DNA of 64,000 nucleotides from Amblyomma americanum (Eukaryota; Arthropoda; Arachnida; Ixodida; Ixodidae), in contig NC_135505.1 of assembly GCF_052857255.1 (NCBI RefSeq), forward strand, positions 29,724,499 to 29,788,498, given 5' to 3'. A model generated the notes under the pieces. That model saw nothing but the letters and a program-made list of their open reading frames with translations, was not told the DNA's origin and made no database searches. A program made the position numbers and the translations under genes. This document shows positions 1 to 11,981 of the stretch, one piece after another (the stretch's first letter is position 1; every line of letters starts with the position of its first letter).

Positions 1-429
1 AGCAGTCCCGTAAGCAAGCAAACAAACAGAAATATGTACTTATTTATTTCCCTGTGCAAGGACTTGGTCCACACCAGCGACTGGGAATGGCAGCCTCGGC
101 TCGGCGTCGTATGCTGGAGATTGGGGATCATCACTGTGTCGCATGATGCTTTTGTGCTACAGCCCCATCATATAAGCCGCTAACGCTACGATCCCCCTCA
201 ACACAGTAAAGTGAACAGAAAACCAGCGAACTGTCATTGTTATACTGCGAGCGTCAGGCAGACGACTAGCCGCACATACCAATTACTCCAGCTTACCGAA
301 GTCAACCCACGCCAAAGTTCAGTTGCATTTTTTCGTTCTCTGATTATTTGCTACTGTCATCTCGCCTGCCGTATTTAGCGCCGAACGACTAGCCGAGCCT
401 TCGTCAAGCGTTAGCCATCGCATGCTAAC
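1..429. other. Unassigned sequence at window start
   Basis: I see no convincing coding frame, RNA gene or known repeat here. The stretch lies just downstream of the 3' end of the CR1-like LINE that occupies the minus strand to its right. Confidence 0.4.
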
Positions 430-479
430 ACACTAGAATATTTAAATATTATTTATTTATTACAGCATCAAAGCCGGCG

Positions 480-1980
480 TTGGGCAAGTCATTCCAGTCA
501 TTTGCAGTGCGGACAAACAATGATGACAGATGAGCCCTAGTCCGGGCAGGGGGAGGGTAAACAGCCTTCTGGTCGTTCGTGAGGCTGGAGAAGCAGTGTG
601 CAGCACTGATAACAGACTTGAGGATGGGGTGACAGTAAAACTTATGAAAAAGGCATAGCCTTGCAATAGTACGGCGGTGTCCTAAGTTTGTAAGATGAGC
701 ATTACGTTTTAGTTCAGTGACACCTACATGATAGAAATAGGCCGAGTGAATGAAACTGCGTGTTTTGTGTTGCTGCCAGTAAGTTAGAGTGGTTACTTTG
801 ATAGGGGTCCCACACCGCGCATGCGTATTCCATTTTGGGAAAAATTCAGGTTGAATAACCTAATAACTTTACAGAGGGCGGTACTAGGCGAAGGGTTCGG
901 CGAAAATAATCGAGAACGTGAATAGCATCGCTAGTAGCCTCCGTTATGTGATGTGACCAATTTCTATCACGGGTTAAATGAACACCCAAGTATTTATATT
1001 CCATCACAGCAGTGATTTCGGATTTTTGAGATTAAGTGGTTTGCAGTAGCTTTGGAGTGACGTCGATGAAAGTATAGGAGACATGTTTTCTTCGCGTTTA
1101 AAAACATTAGCCATTTGTAACACCATGTTCTTACGCATTCAATGTCAGATTGTAGGAGTTTAACGTCAATACTGCTGGTTATTGGGCGGTGAACAACACG
1201 GTCATCTGCAAACATGTACACGTTAGAGCATTAGTTAGCTGCTGAGTTATTAATATAAATAACGAATAGAAGGGGCACCAGGACGGCGCCTTGGAGCACT
1301 CCAGACACAATAGAAGCATAAAAAGATGTACGCTTATTAGCCTGCTGTCGGTTAGTAAGTTCCGAATCCATTCCAAAACAAAGCAATTAAGATTTAGGCG
1401 TGAAAGTTTCAGACAAAGCAGGTTATGAGGAACTTTGTCGAATGCCTCTTCTAAATCTAGGAACAGGGCGTCAGCCAGGCTTTTAAGCTTAAACCTTTAA
1501 CGAACAACGCTAATTGAGTGTTGCATTATAAACCTTTTAGAGAAGGCTGAAAAATTCACTTAAACAAGGAATGTGCGAGTATATTACACGCTCCATTAAC
1601 TTCCAAGGAATGCTAGTGATGGATGTCGGTCGGTAATTATGACGAGAAGAAGGTAGGCACGTTTCTGGAACTGGAATGACTTTCCCCAGTTTCCAGTCAT
1701 GTGGTATGACACATGATGAAAGGGATTGGAGAAAAATAAAAAAATGACGCTAGCAGTATGCTTTGCATTTCTGAGTACTTTTGCGTTAATGCCGTCGATA
1801 CCTGCTGATGACATTAGTTTCAAAGAGTGTATGAGTTTTACAATACCATTATGGTCATAAGTAATATCAGGCATGGACGGGAAATCAAAGGAAGAGAAAT
1901 CAGGAATGTCACCATCTGCTTCGCGACTGAAAGCAGAGCTAAAGGTTAAATTTAATTGATCTGCAAAGTATTGCTCCACG
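480..1980 (-). pseudogene. CR1-like reverse transcriptase remnant
   Basis: RT motifs occur in order on the minus strand: SAGIDGINAKVLRNA (about 1,800), the palm region near 1,290 where a QGAVLVPLLF segment is visible in a shifted frame, the catalytic YMFADD motif at about 1,215-1,198, and a C-terminal FVRTANDWNDLPN segment near 500-540 typical of the end of CR1/Jockey ORF2. The YADD-type box is intact, but at least three frameshifts separate the blocks, so this is a pseudogene. Confidence 0.7.
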
Positions 1981-2463
1981 ATTGGGTTGTTATCATTGTC
2001 GCAAAGATTGATGTATTCTCAAAATTGACAGGGGTTTGTACGTAGCATATTGGGCAATGTAAATGAAAAAAATATGAATGATTGGCTTTGATAACTTCTG
2101 AGGTATAATATTTTAGGCTTAATATTATTTTTGTCATGTGTTCGGGTTCTTAGACCGTGTGGGCGGAACAAATAGTCTTGTTTTTTTGTTAAGGCGCTTT
2201 AGTGCATTATTGAACCACTGCGGTGTAAGTCGCTCGGTTACGGTAATGGCAGGAAGGTATCTTTTAATGATACTGTGCATTTTGTTTTGGAAGAGTGGCC
2301 GGTTAGTCTCGGGAGTGCCTTGTTCAACGTGGGTTCGAAAACAACCACAGAAAGCGTAGAACTTTTGGTTAATGCTCGTGTAAACGCCTTTATCTTAAAG
2401 TGTGATTGTTTTGGTTACTTTCTTTGGTTTGGGCAGGTAGCTGAAAAATGAGGCGTGGATTAC

Positions 2464-3100
2464 TTAATGGTCACTAATTCCTGGCAGATAAGAAAGTGAA
2501 GATAGGGCTTCCGGGTGCGACGTTAGAATCAGATCAAGTATTCTAGATGATTGAACAGTTTGCCTTGTTGGAGAGGGTATCTGCTGGCTTAAAGCGTAGG
2601 TTTGACACGTGTTGATGAAATCGCACTCACGGGAATTCGATGTAGTCTCAGACGGGTTAGACCAATCTATTGCGGGGAAGTTATTCACCCAGTATGAAAA
2701 CTGTAGCATGTGGAAGCTTCGTGGTTACCGTGTGAAGGGCGCTGTGAAATAGAGGGATGAAGGAAGCGTCGCTATCGGGGGGACGGTAACAAGCCCAGAT
2801 TACGGTGGGAGGGAATGAGGCGTTAGAGCAGATGAATAATATTTCTAAAGGTGACTACTTTTAAGTTGTAGCGTTGAAGGTTGCGCTGAGTGGCTATCAA
2901 GACGCCGCCCCCTCGTTTGCCTATGCGGTCGCAGCGAAAAATAAAACAGTTTGTAAATATGGACTGCACTTCGCTGTTGCGTATTTAGCCAGATTTCAGT
3001 TAGTATGACTGTGTTGCATTAAAGTGTGTCAGTGAGACTAGCCAATATATCGCGTTTCGGTAGAAGGCTTCTAATATTAGTGCAAAGACACAGAATTGTA
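2464..3100 (-). pseudogene. CR1-like endonuclease domain remnant
   Basis: The minus strand carries endonuclease/exonuclease/phosphatase-family motifs in order: NIRSLLPKRDILASL near 3,070-3,030, a GKRGGGVLIA segment near 2,920-2,890, NFPAIDW near 2,670, and the C-terminal ILDLILTSHPEALSSLSYLPGISDH region at 2,540-2,464, whose final SDH is the conserved catalytic histidine motif. In intact elements this enzyme nicks target DNA to start target-primed reverse transcription. Only the last 81 codons form an open frame; the rest is split by frameshifts. Confidence 0.65.
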
Positions 3101-3239
3101 TTGGAAATCTCTTTACGTTGGTGTAAAGCCGATAACCACAGGGTGCGGGGCACTACCTGTTGTGATGCGTAATCAAATGTATATGAGGCATTTCCAATGG
3201 TAATTTTGTGGTGACGGAGGGTACATTTTTCTTTCTGGT

Positions 3240-3545
3240 TTTTTTCAGTATGGATGAGGTTCTTACGGGCTATACGAGTGTTGAGGGAATAGTCTTCAGA
3301 GATGCTGTACTTGGTCCCTTTTAACTTCTTTGCATTAGTAATGAATTAACCCTTTCATTTAAAATGTATCAATTTTACTAGTATGGGTCTGTTCTTGTTA
3401 GTAAAACGGCCGAGCCGGTGTGCTCGTTCGATGTCCTTTGGTTCAATGAAAGTATTGAGGTTAGCACTGCAGAGTTCGGTGATTAATTTTTCTGATTCTG
3501 CCTACGTTTCTGATTCTGCCAGCCACCTACGTTCAGTACAAGCTT
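3240..3545 (-). pseudogene. LINE ORF1 C-terminal remnant
   Basis: The minus strand encodes a piece of the RRM/C-terminal region seen in ORF1 proteins of CR1- and L1-like LINEs: IEPKDIERAHRLGRF, then RPILVKLIHF, and NAKKLKGTKYSISEDYS about 25 residues later. In these proteins the segment takes part in RNA binding by the ORF1 nucleic-acid chaperone. Two in-frame stops lie between the last two motifs. It is directly upstream of the endonuclease of the same element and runs nearly in frame with it. The N-terminal part of ORF1 is not recognisable upstream. Confidence 0.6.
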
Positions 3546-4009
3546 AAACCCGCTTTCGACATTCCGAACAATGACCGTGATGGTATACCTCTCGCGTTAA
3601 TTTCACCTGAAAAGAAAATGTTACTCTTGAAATGTAAAAGACAGTGCCGAGGCTTCTAGCGGCAGGTTTCCGGCGTTTAAATATTCATTTCTCATCAAAA
3701 TAAGAGGTTGAACGCTGGAGATTGGATTGAGCGGACGCAGCTTGTCTGCGCTCCGTGGATTTCTCGTCCTGTGCGCGCAAGATCCATTCGCAGTTCCACA
3801 TTTTTGTCCGGATCAGACGTATAACGTCGAGAACTACTCGAGGATACGCTTTGATACCAAGAAGTGACTTTCTTAGCCTTATGCGGGACTTTAAAGCCCA
3901 AGCTAAAACGTGGGATCCCTAAGCCTCGCAAGCACTTCGGCACCGGGCACGGCGTACTTTGCCGCGTTCGTCCTGACCAGCGAGCAGCTACTCCGCTACG
4001 GCTTCGACG

Positions 4010-5726
4010 ATGGATGTGGACCACACCCATGGCTACTACCCCGAGTCTGGAGGATTCGGAAGTGTTCCGAGCAGCAGCAAACTAAGCGAGGCGAACTTTG
4101 ATAATTCACAGCCAGAACCTGGATGGAAGACGATATACCTCAGGGCAGGACAGCGTGCACTAGGGCACTCGGCTCCGAAGGCATACGAAGATGACCCGAA
4201 GTCATCAGCAGCAGATCCCACGAGCCGCAAAAGGCCCCCGAGACTGCCTGACCTCGACAAGTATGAATTTAAAGTGATTATCAAGCCGACAGACCATTTG
4301 GACCTAAAAATGTGGGGTGGGAGTGCACACCCACTTAACGTCGCGTTCGAAAACGCGTTACGTGGCAAGACGCTATGCGCCAAAACCTTATATCAGAGTT
4401 ATTGAAGAGCAAAACATCATAATCGCGGCAACTTCCCATGTCGAAGACGCCACAGTACTTGCGAAGATCGATCACATCAACCTAGACGGGAAAAAGTACC
4501 ACCTCAATGCCTACGTGAGAACACCGCAACACTCATGCAAAGAGGTGGTGCACGGGATTGACTCCAACGCATCAGACAGAGACCTAGAGAAAGACTTTTC
4601 CTCGTAAACCCACGAAATATTAGGCGTCCGAAGGCTCGGCAGATCCAACTCGGCGGTGATACTGTTCAGTGGATACAAAGTCCCTTTCTTTGTTACGTAC
4701 GGGTGGTTCGAGCTCAAATGTTTTCTTTATAGGAAAACTAGACCGTTTTGCGCACTGTGCGGCAGGGAAGGACATAGACCGAACGTCTGCCCCAGCCCAG
4801 CTGAATCGAAATGTGACTCGTGCGGCAAGCTGAATCCCGGGGAAGCTCACGATTGCACCCCAACTTGTGCGGCATGCCAGGGGAATCACCACACCTACTC
4901 AAGGGAATGCAAAGCAAAGTTTCTGGATCCCATCAATAAGCCTAGGAAACATCAACAGTTCGGTGATCAGGAAGAGAAACCGACAACCAGTGGCACCAGC
5001 AAGAGCTACGCGGCAGCTGTACGCACCAGCCGAAAAGAGCTGTTCGAGAAGAAGGTATCCAGAAGAGCGGCCTCCAATTCTACGTCCAGGTCCAGGTCAA
5101 GATCTAAGTCTAGTCAACGTCGTAACTCGTCAGGCCGATCCGGAACGGAAGAGTCAAGACATCATAAAGAGCAGGGGACCACCAGGTCGGTCTCCTTTGC
5201 ACCTAAGGCGGATCCACCGGCACAGGAGACGCCACGCACCCGAGAACGCGGACCGTCTTCTCAGAAGCAAGAAGACTCAAGACACATCGTAAAGGTGGGC
5301 TATGCTGGGTTGCCTCCATCCCTCCCCGGAAACGCGATACCAAAGGAATTTAACGACCTGAAAGCAGAAATTATTCAGCTAAAGAAACAGAACGAGGCGT
5401 TGCGAGCTGAACTTAAATTGGTCAGGCTGCAGTCACAAACAACTCCCGAGAAAACACCCGAAACCCGGCCAAACTCACAGTCAGTTTATGAGCGCGTCAT
5501 TGCAGAGCTGAGGGCTGACAGAGAGGAGCAGGGTACAAAGTTCCTACAAGTTATTCAGATGATCAAAAACGAGCTCGTAACCTCGTCCGGGAACACAAGG
5601 AAATACATAAACTCCGCCATTGCCACAGTCCGAGACGAATTCAGATCTAAACTCAACGAGTGCAACGTCCGAAATTGGAAATCCAAATATGCCGACAGGC
5701 ACCCCCTTCCAGAAGAGGACGAATAA
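4010..5726 (+). pseudogene. I-type LINE ORF1 (gag-like, CCHC zinc knuckles)
   Basis: Gag-like RNA-binding protein of the element, expected to coat the transcript. It starts at the ATG at 4,010. The frame shifts near 4,376-4,390, continues in the third frame, is cut by TAA at 4,605-4,607, then stays open to 5,726. Three cysteine knuckles follow one another: CALCGREGHRPNVC, CDSCGKLNPGEAHDC and CAACQGNHHTYSREC (about 4,750-4,910). Next comes an Arg/Ser-rich segment (about 5,080-5,160), then a charged helical region with heptad-like Leu/Glu/Lys spacing (about 5,340-5,420), probably a coiled coil. The two lesions mean a full protein cannot be made without recoding. Confidence 0.75.
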
Positions 5727-5749
5727 GGACCATGGCACATAGGGGACAG

Positions 5750-6430
5750 GAAACAATAATTTGGCAATGAAATTGTCGGGGATTTAGAAAGAAAAAAGCA
5801 ACCCTTCAATTTTTCATCGACACGTCAGAGACGCCACCTGCTGTAATAGTACTTCAAGAAGCAAATACGGTCATCAGCATGAAGGGGTACAAAACTTTCC
5901 AAGACGAGCATAGCCTAAGAATACTTGTTCACAAGGAGTTTACTGCAACGCTGCAAGCACCGCTAGCAGAAAATATCGAACATGCTTACAATGAAATTCT
6001 TCCCAAACGCAGGGGAAAACGCAGTTTGCACATACTGAACGTGTACAGTCGTTCCAGGGACTAAAGTCGTCAGATAGCCACGCTATTTAATAATTTTATC
6101 AAGAGGGCAGGTGAGGACCTCCTCGTCATAACCGGTGATTTCAATGCGCCCCATCAAGAATGGGGATATCACTTTAACAGCCCGAAAGGTAGGAGGATCC
6201 TTGAGATCGCTAACAGAGAAGGGCTCACAATCTTAACGGATCCCCTGCAACCCACCAGAGCGGGTAATAGCGTCAGCAGAGGCACCTGCCGAGATCTCAC
6301 GCTTGTGAAAAACTGCCTGCAGGCCACCTGGTCTAACACTGGCGAGTCCCTGGGCAGTGATCACTTCATCGTCTCCTGCACTGTTCAGGGAGTTAAATGT
6401 CGGAAACCTTTGCCAAGGCTAAGATTGTGA
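5750..6430 (+). pseudogene. I-type LINE ORF2: endonuclease domain
   Basis: Apurinic-type endonuclease of ORF2. In one frame there are the N-terminal NCRGFRKK segment (5,771), VIVLQEANT (about 5,845-5,870; the E is the metal-binding glutamate), VITGDFNAPHQEWGY (6,125), CRDLTL and GSDHFIV (6,355). Catalytic motifs are intact. Two nonsense codons interrupt it: TGA at 5,768, where related copies have Trp (the second I-type copy reads FQWNCHG), and TAA at 6,062. The frame is lost near 6,410, just before the RT frame. It directly follows ORF1. Confidence 0.75.
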
Positions 6431-8331
6431 ACTGTGACAAGTGGAGAGAGGAAATCGCACGTCTCCCGGACGAAGATATCACAGATATTGTGGCATGGAC
6501 AGCGCTGCAGATGAAAACCGTCGCCAGGCACTCTACGACAGCGAACACCACGGAGGAAACTCCGGCAGTTGACCCGCACCTGTTACATCTGTGGGAAGCC
6601 AGGAGATCTCTGACAAGGAGGTGGAAAAAGCAAACGTTAAATCGCAAGCTGAAGACCAAGATTGCAGAACTCACCAAAGAAGCGGATGACTACACACATA
6701 ACCTCGCTAACCAAAACTGGCTCAAGCTGTGTGATGAGCTCAATGGTAGAATAGGCACGGCTAAAGCATGGGGACTCCTCAGATCCCTTATCGAGCCGAA
6801 CTCAAACCGGAAAGAGCAAACATACACGCTCTCTAACGCCTTGCACAGCTATAAAGGGGACAACGAAGCCCTTATTGCAGAACTTGCACGGAAACTCCTC
6901 GATCTGGGATCCTCGTACCCTCTCCCTGCGTGCACCGGTGCACCCAATGAAGAGATAGACCAAGACGTAACGGTTGAGGAACTGAGGGCGGAGCTTGACG
7001 TCATGCGTAAGAACACCGCTTCTGGACCGGGCCAGATAAACACCAAGATGCTCTTTAATATGGATGACATCTCCTTAAGAAAATTAGTGAAATACTTCAA
7101 CTCGCAGTGCTGGAACAAGGGCCAGATCCCCAACTCCTGGAAATTGGCTTTATTGCGATTTATTCCCAAGCCCAAAAAGCCATGCGATATTGATCATTTG
7201 CGACCGATCTCCCTGACGTCGTGTCTGGGTAAACTGTTCGAGAGGGTCGTGAACGCCCGACTGAAACGACTCTTGAGGAAGACTGATATCCTCCCTGACA
7301 CGCTGTACGGGTTTAGAGAAAAGCTGTCTACACAGGATATTCTCCTCCGTATCAGAGAGGATATTCTGGACAAACCCGGCAGATGTCAGGTCAAGGCCAT
7401 CCTTGCGCTCGATTTAAAAGGGGCATTTGACATTGTCAACCACCAGGGAATACTGGATGAGCTGAACAGCATCAACTGTGGTGACCGCACATATAATTAC
7501 GTGAGGGACTTTCTCTCCAATAGAAAAGCGTCAATAAGTAATGGTGATCGGACCTCCTCTCCGTTCAATTTAGGTTCCAAGGGCACCCCGCAGGGAGCGG
7601 TCTTGTCTCCGCTTCTTTTCAACCTGGCCATGCGTGGGCTACCAGAGAAGGTAGACCGCATCCAAGGCATTGAGCACGTTATATACGCCGACGACATTAC
7701 GATCTGGTGTTGCAGCGGTAATGAAGGGGAAATTCAAGACCGGCTTCAGGAAGCAGCTAACGTCGTGTGCCAGCATGTGGCGAGGCATGGGTTAACGTGC
7801 TCTCCCGAGAAATCAGAGCTACTCCTGATCGACCGTGGCAAGAAGCAGAATACGGGGCTTTTGCCGTCCACTTCCTCTGTCGCCATTACGGTCCAAGGTA
7901 TGAGCATTCCGATCAAGAAAGAGATCAAGATCCTGGAAGCCATCATACCCAGCGGCAACACTAACACCACTACAATCAGACAGCTCCAAGCCTATTCCGA
8001 ACAAGTCTCTAGAATGGTACGCCGGGTAATCAAGAAAAGGAATGGGCTAAGAGAGAAGGAGGCCCTAAGATTAGTTCAGGCTTTCATTCTCTCTAAACTA
8101 ACATACGCCACCCTGTACTTAGGGCTTAGCAAAAGGGATAAAGACCAACTAGATGTTATTATTCGAAAGGCAGTTAAGACGGCGCTGGGACTCCCTTTAT
8201 GCACATCCACTAAGCGCTTATTACAGCTGGGGATCCATAACACCATCGACGAACTAATAGAGGCCCACCTTGTAAATCAAATTGTCAGGCTCTCAACATC
8301 TAAGCCTGGCAGGAAAATATTACAATATTAG
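6397..8331 (+). pseudogene. I-type LINE ORF2: reverse transcriptase domain
   Basis: A 644-codon open frame holding a complete RT. Visible motifs are a linker rich in basic residues (RRSLTRRWKKQ), SGPGQINTKML, the LRPISLTSCLGKLFERVV fingers motif (about 7,195), motif A ALDLKGAFDIV (about 7,410), GTPQGAVLSPLLFNLAM (about 7,585) and the catalytic YADDITIW (about 7,681). Both catalytic regions look intact, so this is the best-preserved part of the element. The ATG at 6,397 is only the first Met of the open frame; the real ORF2 begins in the endonuclease. The frame is lost after 8,320 by a frameshift, separating it from RNase H. Confidence 0.8.
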
Positions 8332-8909
8332 AATATTAGAAGCTGAGAATCAGTCCACCCCGGGAAGTCGCTGACAAGATCGACATGCCCATGCAGATGA
8401 GATCACACATCACGACTCACCCCATACCAAAACGCATGGATGAGGAATACAACAGAGGACGGAGACTAGCCAGAGCTAGACACCTCTCTAAGCACTGAGA
8501 TGAAAACAAGAACACGATCTACGTCGATGCGGCTGGACCCGTTAGCGGAGTCGCGGCAATTGCAGCAGTTTCACCCCGGGGGGATATCATTGCAAGCAGC
8601 CTTATCCGAGCGGTGGATATCACATCGGCTGAAGAAGCAGCTATCGCACTAGCGAAATCAAAGAACAGCGAGGCAACGGTTATGTCCGACTCACAAGCAG
8701 CGGTACGCAATTACATCAGAGGCCGCGTTCGCGCTCTGTGTTGTGAAATTTTGGAAAGGTCTAATCCTTCCAACGTCCAGATCTTCTGGACACCAGGGCA
8801 CCTCTCAACGACGGGCAATGAGGCGGCCAACACAGCTGCTCGAGCTCTCCTCCTCCGAGCATCTGGCACGCAGCTTCTCTCTAACACAGTTGACAACCCC
8901 TCACCCTAA
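8332..8909 (+). pseudogene. I-type LINE ORF2: RNase H domain
   Basis: RNase H-like fold at the C-terminal side of ORF2, which in I-type LINEs removes the RNA template. The readable frame gives TIYVDAAG (first Asp), AEEAAIALA (Glu), MSDSQAAVRNYIRG (Asp) and FWTPGHLSTTGNEAANTAA (His and Asp): the expected D-E-D-H/D order. TGA at 8,496 and TAA at 8,907 cut the frame, and the junction with RT is frameshifted near 8,330. RNase H places the element in the I group rather than among RNase H-less clades. Confidence 0.75.
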
Positions 8910-9274
8910 CTAAGCTACGCAGAAATTACGGAGTACCGTAAGATCACAAGAAGGAAATATCCTCTTCCTCACAAAACCCTAAGTAAATATGAAGAGCACA
9001 TAATCAGGCGACTACAAACTAATACTCTGCCCAATCCTTACCTAATGAGTAAATGGTACCCAGACACCTACGATTCGTCCTGCCCCTTCTGTGAAGCAGT
9101 TGGCACACTCTTTCACGCGGTTTGGGAATGTCAAGATAACCCAGACTTGAACAGCAATCCCGATCCGACTTATCAGCGCTGGGAGGCACCCTTTCATAGC
9201 CACAGCCCCCTCGACCAGAAATCGCTGGTGGAGAGGGGCCGGAATATGATGGCGACCAATGGTTTCTCGTACTG
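8910..9274 (+). pseudogene. I-type LINE ORF2: C-terminal HCCH finger
   Basis: Same frame as the RNase H domain, separated from it by the TAA at 8,907. It contains YLMSKWYPDTYDSSCPFC followed by HAVWEC, a C-x2-C-x7-H-x4-C finger common at the ORF2 C-terminus of I- and R1-like LINEs and probably used in nucleic-acid binding. The frame ends at the TGA at 9,272, 50 bp before the A/T-rich 3' tail with AATAAA. Confidence 0.65.
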
Positions 9275-9334
9275 AACCCACCCAGTTTTTATGATCTGAA
9301 TAAATGTTTTTCTTCCTCCTCCTCTTCAAAATAA

Positions 9335-11833
9335 TGCTGTGCATTGGCTTAGCCAGTGGATGCTGCTTTAAACATTCATCCTAAACTTAATTTCAGAATT
9401 TTCACAAAACTGAAGTTTCACGCCCCGCTGGAAGTTCATAGTGGTAACAATTTAACCATCTGCAAAAAAAAAAGTCAGCTTATGCAGCCAGCGCTTTGTG
9501 TGCACACCACAGCTCGAAAAGAAATTGGACCTGCACTGCACAAGTAAAACGAAGTTAACCGCTAACATTGCAATTCAACGGTAATAATTAGAATATGCAG
9601 GCCCTAGTTAGGGTCCGCACTCCCAAGCAGATAGAAACCACGTTCAAGGCGTGCACAAAAAAGCACATTGATTTATATACAATGCATATGAAACACACCA
9701 TTCCATCAGTAATCTACTCAGGCGACCTAAGCTCCCTGCAATTAAATCTCGATGCAAGTTATATCGTTTAAAACTGTTCGAAAGTATTATCAACAATCAA
9801 AACGCATGGTTTCTAGTCCTGCATACAATATAAGACATTAACTTAAACACGCGGTAAACACTTTGCGACAATCATGCTGCCTTAGTGCCGAATGGGTGTG
9901 TATCACTGTTCTTTCTTCCCAAAAACGACACCCGAATGGAACTGCGTGGCTTCCCACAAATCGGACAAATCAGGGGTCTTCCTTATTTGCTGTCCTCTCT
10001 CTTTGCGAAGCGTAGCATGTTTGTTTATTGTCATTTTGTGCTGACATTTCTTGTGGAAATGTTTGTTTCTGTTTGCTCATTTTTGCTCACTTCTTTCTGT
10101 CCTGTGTTATATCGCCATGTAGAACGATGTATGTTTGAAACACTCCTGCCTTGACAAAAAAAAAGGCAGATGGCAGTATTGAACAAAATAAATGAGGATA
10201 ATAAAATCCTCCGTGATGAGCTCCTGCCGCCTCCTCCACCCTCACAAAATTTGCGGCTGTTCAGCTTCATCTATTTGCGTATTTCCTACCCTTCGAAACG
10301 GTACAGTGAAAGCGAATTTGTATCATCGCAAAACATCTGCCTCCGTCTTTCTAACATGCTGCCTTATGCCTGAGCGCTAGATGTCATCCGAACGCTGCTT
10401 CTAAGAGGCCTCTACGGTGATCCTTCAAGTGCCCTGGCTAAATCAGCAGAATACGCGTGTTCCCGCAGCTAAAAAATAAAGGTTAAGAACCGAGCGGAAA
10501 ACGGAGATGTATGGCTTTTATTGCAGGCAGATAAACTGTAGCGCAAGGGAGCCATTATTCTGACAAGGCGAGAAGTTAATCGTACCATTTTGAAAGAAAA
10601 AAAAATTCCACAAACCGCCTCGTGGCAAAGCCCTTAGCAAATAGATCAGTTCAAAATTTTAGCCACCTACGCGGCTGTTTTGAAAAGCAGCAATTCTCTT
10701 GCTACAGATTACAGGCTGTCTATTATACTGCAGTACGCCTCGCGGTGCGAATTTTGCAAAGATTCCTAACTTTATACGCCGTCAGTGGCACCTATAGCTA
10801 TGGGCAAAGCAGCAAAAGAGGCAGTGTGAATTGACGAGATACGCTCCAAGAATTTTATTGCGGCTGTTTTCCTGCAGGAAACGTGTGGCGTCTTTAGGAC
10901 AATGGTGTGGTCACTTTCATAGCCAGGAACCTATTCTAGTGAAACAGCGACAGAAAAAAGGGACGCACACTAAAAAACACATACGGCCCATGTGTCAGTC
11001 TTTTTTAGTCGGTCTTCCGATTTTCTTCTGCTGTTTCACAGGAATCCCGTTTGAAATGGCCACGTAACCTTTCCTAACCACGAAATTTTCTAAGTAGTCA
11101 GTGAATTTAGAGTTGAAAAACGTGTATTGCTTCAGCTTCTCCTTTCTGCCTAGACAAACCGCAACGTATATGCAGCAGGTCAACTTACTAAACTGGTTTT
11201 TAACCGAGCTTGAGGCCGCAGTATACCTCACTAGTGGTCATGCAGTCTTCTCGGAGCGTTGGTAGTTATTTTGCGCCAGTGGTGCCCTGAACTCCTCTAG
11301 GAGCCTGCAGTATTATGTGAACATATAATATACCGTATTGACTGTAATCAACCGCGAGCAAGAATTTAACTCGCTCATATAAACGTTGCCGAGAGCGGTC
11401 ACCGATGTGTGAGAGGCACGACTCACCGCTCAGTTGAGGGACTAGGGGAAGTTTCTTTTTTCACGACCAGGCGTTTGAAGCATCTAAACCGCACGTTATT
11501 TGCGACGGTGGCGCTCCAGGACTCCTAACTTTTTTTCTTATAGGTTTTCTCTGATAATCTCTTGTGCGGCTCTCTTGAAACAGAAAGAGAGCGTGAAAAA
11601 CCTGTATTTGAGCAACTCTTCTTCATAAATTTCTATGCATATTACTGTATACTGCGGCCCCGTTTGTCACGTTGCGTTCCTGGTTCTTTAGTTGTTGTTT
11701 TTTCAATTCCGCGCCCACAAAGTGGGGCTTCTGCTCACAATGATGGCCGTCTTAAATTCTATGCTTTTGTGAGCTCCCGTGACAATTAAAATGCGTCTTG
11801 TCGCTGCTTTCTCTGAAGAAAGAAAGGATGAAC
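9335..11833. other. Unassigned sequence, no recognised gene
   Basis: I find only short unconvincing reading frames on both strands. A small hairpin (CTGCCTT...AAGGCAG around a run of A) lies near 10,150-10,175. No RT, transposase, LTR or SINE motif is visible. It may be unique sequence or very old repeat. Confidence 0.35.
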
Positions 11834-11846
11834 TCAACACTGAGCC

Positions 11847-11910
11847 TATCCTTTTAAACGAACACTCGCCAAAGTCATAAAGGAAAAAAAACCGTAAGAG
11901 AATTGACGTT
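11847..11910 (+). repeat. Left arm of 64-bp perfect inverted repeat of PLE
   Basis: Begins TATCCTTTTAAACGAAC and ends GAGAATTGACGTT; it matches the reverse complement of 13,252-13,315 without mismatch, including an 8-base A run. It directly abuts the left target duplication. Confidence 0.9.
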
Positions 11911-11981
11911 ACGAACGTCAAAGACTCGGCACATTTCATTGACAACCTGAAGACTGCGACTTTTGGCAATGATCGCATTAT

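Larger units (their letters stand above)
430..3545 (-). mobile_element. Decayed CR1-like non-LTR retrotransposon (LINE)
   Basis: Read on the minus strand, this stretch has the order of a CR1/L2-type LINE: an ORF1 C-terminal piece (about 3,240-3,545), an apurinic-type endonuclease (about 2,460-3,100) and a reverse transcriptase (about 480-1,980), ending in an A/T-rich tail of TAAATA type near 430-475. Motifs are spread over all three frames, so many indels and stops have accumulated and no product can be made. The 5' boundary is uncertain: the I-type LINE to the right begins about 160 bp beyond the last recognisable ORF1 codons. Clade assignment to CR1/L2 rests on motif style (IRSLLPKR, ILDLILTSHPEALSSLSYLP), so a related Jockey-group clade is possible. 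Confidence 0.75.
3704..9325 (+). mobile_element. I-type LINE, near full length, inactivated (copy 1)
   Basis: A two-ORF non-LTR retrotransposon in order: 5' leader, gag-like ORF1 with CCHC knuckles, endonuclease, RT, RNase H and a C-terminal HCCH finger. RNase H placed after RT is the hallmark of the I superfamily. The 3' end is a short UTR with AATAAA followed by a TCCTCC-rich tail near 9,300-9,325. The 9-mer TCAAAATAA occurs at 3,695-3,703 and again at 9,326-9,334, a candidate target-site duplication that would set the limits used here. ORF1 has one frameshift and one stop. ORF2 has stops at 5,768, 6,062, 8,496 and 8,907 and frameshifts near 6,410 and 8,330. A second copy of the same type lies at 41.9-45.5 kb. 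Confidence 0.8.
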
